Of a DNA stretch of 64,000 nt, positions 59,101 to 64,000 are shown piece by piece. The notes below the pieces were generated by a model. It did no database searches and was not told the DNA's origin. It saw only the letters and a program-made list of their open reading frames with translations. The DNA is taken from contig CP136061.1 in assembly GCA_032622095.1 (NCBI GenBank), forward strand, positions 237,942,609-238,006,608. The letters are read 5' to 3'. The position numbers and the translations under genes are program-made. How positions within the stretch are numbered: position 1 is the first letter of the stretch; the number at the start of each line of letters is the position of its first letter. This DNA is from Siphonodentalium dalli. Taxonomy: Eukaryota > Mollusca > Scaphopoda > Gadilida > Siphonodentaliidae.

Positions 59101-62100
59101 TATATCATAAAAGTGTGTCATTTCCACTGGTGGGTATGGTCATTTGAAGGTTAATAGCACTAAAACTTGGACACATTTAAGAAAATGCTTCAGCAATTCA
59201 AAGAGAGCATATCTTTATTCAACTAATTCAATATACACCCACATCCAGTTATCTTGGATCACCCTTGCAGACCTGAAAATGTCATATTTTATTCTTCAAT
59301 GTGCTGATAAAGTCATGCGCTTGATGCTCAGCTGATCAGATCTGGACTCAATGACCTCACATCACCAGAAGTTCTCTCATGGAAAGAATATTGAACAGTC
59401 TTCCATAGCTGATCCATGTATGCAACACCAGACCCCTAAAACTGAGTGAAAATGGGGCCTGAACATGACTGGTGGTGGAAAATTGTGCTTTTTTGATGAA
59501 TAATTTGTTAAAGGGGGTGGGGTTAAATTGTGTGTGATAAATAAAGAACCACAGAAGTGATATTGTTTTTGAACACATTTTTTCCATTGATGGGTAATTC
59601 TGAAGAAATGTAGGGAGTTACAATTATTCCGCGAAAAAGCGGGCTATCGCTTTAAAGGGAAAAAGTAGCTTTTTATCATTTTTGATTCCTGGGAGTCACT
59701 TTAAAGCATTTTAATGCATTTTACAGAGCCTGGTCTTTCAGTCCAATGAATATCTCATGCTTGATGTGGCTATTCTTGCTGCTGATGCTTTCTTTCACTT
59801 ACATCAGCCAAAAAAATAGTAAGATTTTTCATAAAAAATGCCAATTTTTCAAGGTATTTTCAAAAAATTTCAAGGTGGTAATAGTCACATGATGATGCAA
59901 ATGACCCATAACATGGGCATGTCAACGACACATATATCAATTGTTATAAGAACCTAATTTAACAAGTATTTTGGATTTTATAGCCAGTGATATACAGATA
60001 TATATCATAAAAGTGTGTCATTTCCACTGGTGGGTATGGTCATTTGAAGGTTAATAGCACTAAAACTTGGACACATTTAAGAAAATGCTTCAGCAATTCA
60101 AAGAGAGCATATCTTTATTCAACTAATTCAATATACACCCACATCCAGTTATCTTGGATCACCCTTGCAGACCTGAAAATGTCATATTTTATTCTTCAAT
60201 GTGCTGATAAAGTCATGCGCTTGATGCTCAGCTGATCAGATCTGGACTCAATGACCTCACATCACCAGAAGTTCTCTCATGGAAAGAATATTGAACAGTC
60301 TTCCATAGCTGATCCATGTATGCAACACCAGACCCCTAAAACTGAGTGAAAATGGGGCCTGAACATGACTGGTGGTGGAAAATTGTGCTTTTTTGATGAA
60401 TAATTTGTTAAAGGGGGTGGGGTTAAATTGTGTGTGATAAATAAAGAACCACAGAAGTGATATTGTTTTTGAACACATTTTTTCCATTGATGGGTAATTC
60501 TGAAGAAATGTAGGGAGTTACAATTATTCCGCGAAAAAGCGGGCTATCGCTTTAAAGGGAAAAAGTAGCTTTTTATCATTTTTGATTCCTGGGAGTCACT
60601 TTAAAGCATTTTAATGCATTTTACAGAGCCTGGTCTTTCAGTCCAATGAATATCTCATGCTTGATGTGGCTATTCTTGCTGCTGATGCTTTCTTTCACTT
60701 ACATCAGCCAAAAAAATAGTAAGATTTTTCATAAAAAATGCCAATTTTTCAAGGTATTTTCAAAAAATTTCAAGGTGGTAATAGTCACATGATGATGCAA
60801 ATGACCCATAACATGGGCATGTCAACGACACATATATCAATTGTTATAAGAACCTAATTTAACAAGTATTTTGGATTTTATAGCCAGTGATATACAGATA
60901 TATATCATAAAAGTGTGTCATTTCCACTGGTGGGTATGGTCATTTGAAGGTTAATAGCACTAAAACTTGGACACATTTAAGAAAATGCTTCAGCAATTCA
61001 AAGAGAGCATATCTTTATTCAACTAATTCAATATACACCCACATCCAGTTATCTTGGATCACCCTTGCAGACCTGAAAATGTCATATTTTATTCTTCAAT
61101 GTGCTGATAAAGTCATGCGCTTGATGCTCAGCTGATCAGATCTGGACTCAATGACCTCACATCACCAGAAGTTCTCTCATGGAAAGAATATTGAACAGTC
61201 TTCCATAGCTGATCCATGTATGCAACACCAGACCCCTAAAACTGAGTGAAAATGGGGCCTGAACATGACTGGTGGTGGAAAATTGTGCTTTTTTGATGAA
61301 TAATTTGTTAAAGGGGGTGGGGTTAAATTGTGTGTGATAAATAAAGAACCACAGAAGTGATATTGTTTTTGAACACATTTTTTCCATTGATGGGTAATTC
61401 TGAAGAAATGTAGGGAGTTACAATTATTCCGCGAAAAAGCGGGCTATCGCTTTAGGTTACACTGGTGTAAATAAGGTTCCGAGTGACATCTAGCGGATGC
61501 GGGAGGAATATATAGGAGAGAATAAAATAGACACTGGGCCCTGATTGGTCAATAGCCTTGTGTGATTTTCACATAAAAAAATCATCACACCTCTTCCCTA
61601 TGATTTCCCATAGGTAAAATAACCATTGGCACAGGAATTAACCCTTTGTAGTGAAGTTTGAATTTTTTGGTGTGGTCTAAAATATGACTGTATTTTTTTA
61701 TGCGGTTCTGACACTAGTTACGAAAACATAAGATTTAAAGGCGAATTCCCTGCTAGACAGACATGATTTTTTTGTGTAAAAAGTTTCCCAAAATGTCAAT
61801 TTTTAAGATTTAAAGAAAATTTTGGACCCAACATTTATATTGCCAACACTATACGCTAAAACGTTAGCACTGAGGCCTATGGAAAACATTTACACCAGTG
61901 TAACCTAAAGGGAAAAAGTAGCTTTTTATCATTTTTGATTCCTGGGAGTCACTTTAAAGCATTTTAATGCATTTTACAGAGCCTGGTCTTTCAGTCCAAT
62001 GAATATCTCATGCTTGATGTGGCTATTCTTGCTGCTGATGCTTTCTTTCACTTACATCAGCCAAAAAAATAGTAAGATTTTTCATAAAAAATGCCAATTT

Positions 62101-64000
62101 TTCAAGGTATTTTCAAAAAATTTCAAGGTGGTAATAGTCACATGATGATGCAAATGACCCATAACATGGGCATGTCAACGACACATATATCAATTGTTAT
62201 AAGAACCTAATTTAACAAGTATTTTGGATTTTATAGCCAGTGATATACAGATATATATCATAAAAGTGTGTCATTTCCACTGGTGGGTATGGTCATTTGA
62301 AGGTTAATAGCACTAAAACTTGGACACATTTAAGAAAATGCTTCAGCAATTCAAAGAGAGCATATCTTTATTCAACTAATTCAATATACACCCACATCCA
62401 GTTATCTTGGATCACCCTTGCAGACCTGAAAATGTCATATTTTATTCTTCAATGTGCTGATAAAGTCATGCGCTTGATGCTCAGCTGATCAGATCTGGAC
62501 TCAATGACCTCACATCACCAGAAGTTCTCTCATGGAAAGAATATTGAACAGTCTTCCATAGCTGATCCATGTATGCAACACCAGACCCCTAAAACTGAGT
62601 GAAAATGGGGCCTGAACATGACTGGTGGTGGAAAATTGTGCTTTTTTGATGAATAATTTGTTAAAGGGGGTGGGGTTAAATTGTGTGTGATAAATAAAGA
62701 ACCACAGAAGTGATATTGTTTTTGAACACATTTTTTCCATTGATGGGTAATTCTGAAGAAATGTAGGGAGTTACAATTATTCCGCGAAAAAGCGGGCTAT
62801 CGCTTTAGGTTACACTGGTGTAAATAAGGTTCCGAGTGACATCTAGCGGATGCGGGAGGAATATATAGGAGAGAATAAAATAGACACTGGGCCCTGATTG
62901 GTCAATAGCCTTGTGTGATTTTCACATAAAAAAATCATCACACCTCTTCCCTATGATTTCCCATAGGTAAAATAACCATTGGCACAGGAATTAACCCTTT
63001 GTAGTGAAGTTTGAATTTTTTGGTGTGGTCTAAAATATGACTGTATTTTTTTATGCGGTTCTGACACTAGTTACGAAAACATAAGATTTAAAGGCGAATT
63101 CCCTGCTAGACAGACATGATTTTTTTGTGTAAAAAGTTTCCCAAAATGTCAATTTTTAAGATTTAAAGAAAATTTTGGACCCAACATTTATATTGCCAAC
63201 ACTATACGCTAAAACGTTAGCACTGAGGCCTATGGAAAACATTTACACCAGTGTAACCTAAAGGGAAAAAGTAGCTTTTTATCATTTTTGATTCCTGGGA
63301 GTCACTTTAAAGCATTTTAATGCATTTTACAGAGCCTGGTCTTTCAGTCCAATGAATATCTCATGCTTGATGTGGCTATTCTTGCTGCTGATGCTTTCTT
63401 TCACTTACATCAGCCAAAAAAATAGTAAGATTTTTCATAAAAAATGCCAATTTTTCAAGGTATTTTCAAAAAATTTCAAGGTGGTAATAGTCACATGATG
63501 ATGCAAATGACCCATAACATGGGCATGTCAACGACACATATATCAATTGTTATAAGAACCTAATTTAACAAGTATTTTGGATTTTATAGCCAGTGATATA
63601 CAGATATATATCATAAAAGTGTGTCATTTCCACTGGTGGGTATGGTCATTTGAAGGTTAATAGCACTAAAACTTGGACACATTTAAGAAAATGCTTCAGC
63701 AATTCAAAGAGAGCATATCTTTATTCAACTAATTCAATATACACCCACATCCAGTTATCTTGGATCACCCTTGCAGACCTGAAAATGTCATATTTTATTC
63801 TTCAATGTGCTGATAAAGTCATGCGCTTGATGCTCAGCTGATCAGATCTGGACTCAATGACCTCACATCACCAGAAGTTCTCTCATGGAAAGAATATTGA
63901 ACAGTCTTCCATAGCTGATCCATGTATGCAACACCAGACCCCTAAAACTGAGTGAAAATGGGGCCTGAACATGACTGGTGGTGGAAAATTGTGCTTTTTT

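Larger units (their letters stand above)
12732..64000 (+). repeat. Satellite array, 900/1353-bp units
   Basis: The array starts abruptly at 12732 and runs past the window end, interrupted only by the retrotransposon. It consists of 39 copies of a 900-bp core (the last truncated at 64000). At one fixed TA in the core the 451-bp element is present or absent, giving periods of 1353 or 900. Copies look identical apart from a few changes: a 12-bp deletion at 24046/24047 and G to A at 24258 in one unit, one T missing at 41180, one extra A at 45356-45363, and A to T at 48628. No domain-bearing reading frame is present. The core carries AATAAA but nothing that proves transcription. Such homogeneity fits recent amplification or strong gene conversion. 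Assembly collapse or expansion cannot be excluded from sequence alone. Confidence 0.97.
34272..64000 (+). repeat. Array block 2: filled and empty junctions
   Basis: There are 27 cores here. MITE copies start at 35325, 36678, 39831, 42083, 45236, 46590, 49743, 52896, 55149, 58302, 61455 and 62808. Empty TA sites lie at 38029, 38929, 41181, 43434, 44334, 47941, 48841, 51094, 51994, 54247, 56500, 57400, 59653 and 60553. Counting cores per MITE, starting with the split copy, gives 1, 1, 3, 2, 3, 1, 3, 3, 2, 3, 3, 1 and then the unfinished last one. The pieces MITE-core-core-core (3,153 bp) and MITE-core-core (2,253 bp) recur as higher-order units. Confidence 0.97.

Noticed and set aside
12732-64000. 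Regularly spaced repeats as a possible CRISPR array
   Set aside because: The units are 900 or 1353 bases, essentially identical throughout, and have no variable spacers. The setting is eukaryotic.
12732-64000. Array as rDNA, histone or other tandem gene cluster
   Set aside because: The unit contains no rRNA, tRNA or histone-like sequence and no long reading frame.

Overview
This is eukaryotic, almost certainly invertebrate-animal, nuclear DNA. It has no bacterial operons, it carries a Ty3/gypsy-type LTR retrotransposon, a decayed C2H2 zinc-finger exon behind a splice-acceptor-like sequence, several non-autonomous DNA elements with inverted ends and TA target duplications, and a very large satellite array. 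I see no intact host gene and no rRNA or tRNA gene.

Positions 1-7.3 kb are gene-poor, repeat-rich DNA: a C2H2 zinc-finger pseudogene (505-1127, +), a degraded hydrophilic reading frame on the minus strand (about 1235-2440), two MITE-like elements (2886-3420 and 6661-7138), two long hairpins (3902-3998 and 6441-6598), a possible cysteine-rich exon (5038-5384, -) and several diverged dispersed repeats. Positions 7.3-12.7 kb form one large imperfect inverted repeat. Its arms (7345-10010 and 10545-12729) are collinear in opposite orientation. They contain a diverged ~165-bp tandem repeat built around AAGATGGCGGCC-like blocks, and only the left arm carries a ~660-bp insertion.

From 12732 to the end of the window runs a nearly perfectly homogenised satellite array. 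Its basic unit is a 900-bp core. At one fixed TA site in the core a 451-bp element with 18-bp inverted ends is either present (1353-bp period) or absent (900-bp period). The window holds 39 cores, 25 copies of the 451-bp element and 14 empty sites. The first 12 cores are each preceded by the element, with none empty. After the retrotransposon, filled and empty junctions mix, giving 1, 2 or 3 cores per element. The left edge of the array lies exactly at the end of a 451-bp element.

Inside the thirteenth copy of the 451-bp element sits a complete 5,011-bp Ty3/gypsy retrotransposon (29261-34271, +). It has identical 153-bp LTRs, a 5-bp AGACA target duplication, a primer-binding site like the 3' end of tRNA-Ser, a purine-rich tract and one intact 1,488-codon Gag-Pol frame (Gag with two zinc knuckles, protease, reverse transcriptase, RNase H, integrase). 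The locus is therefore three-fold nested: retrotransposon in MITE in satellite. The order of events can be read directly: core, then MITE insertion into one core, then co-amplification and homogenisation, then a recent retrotransposon insertion.
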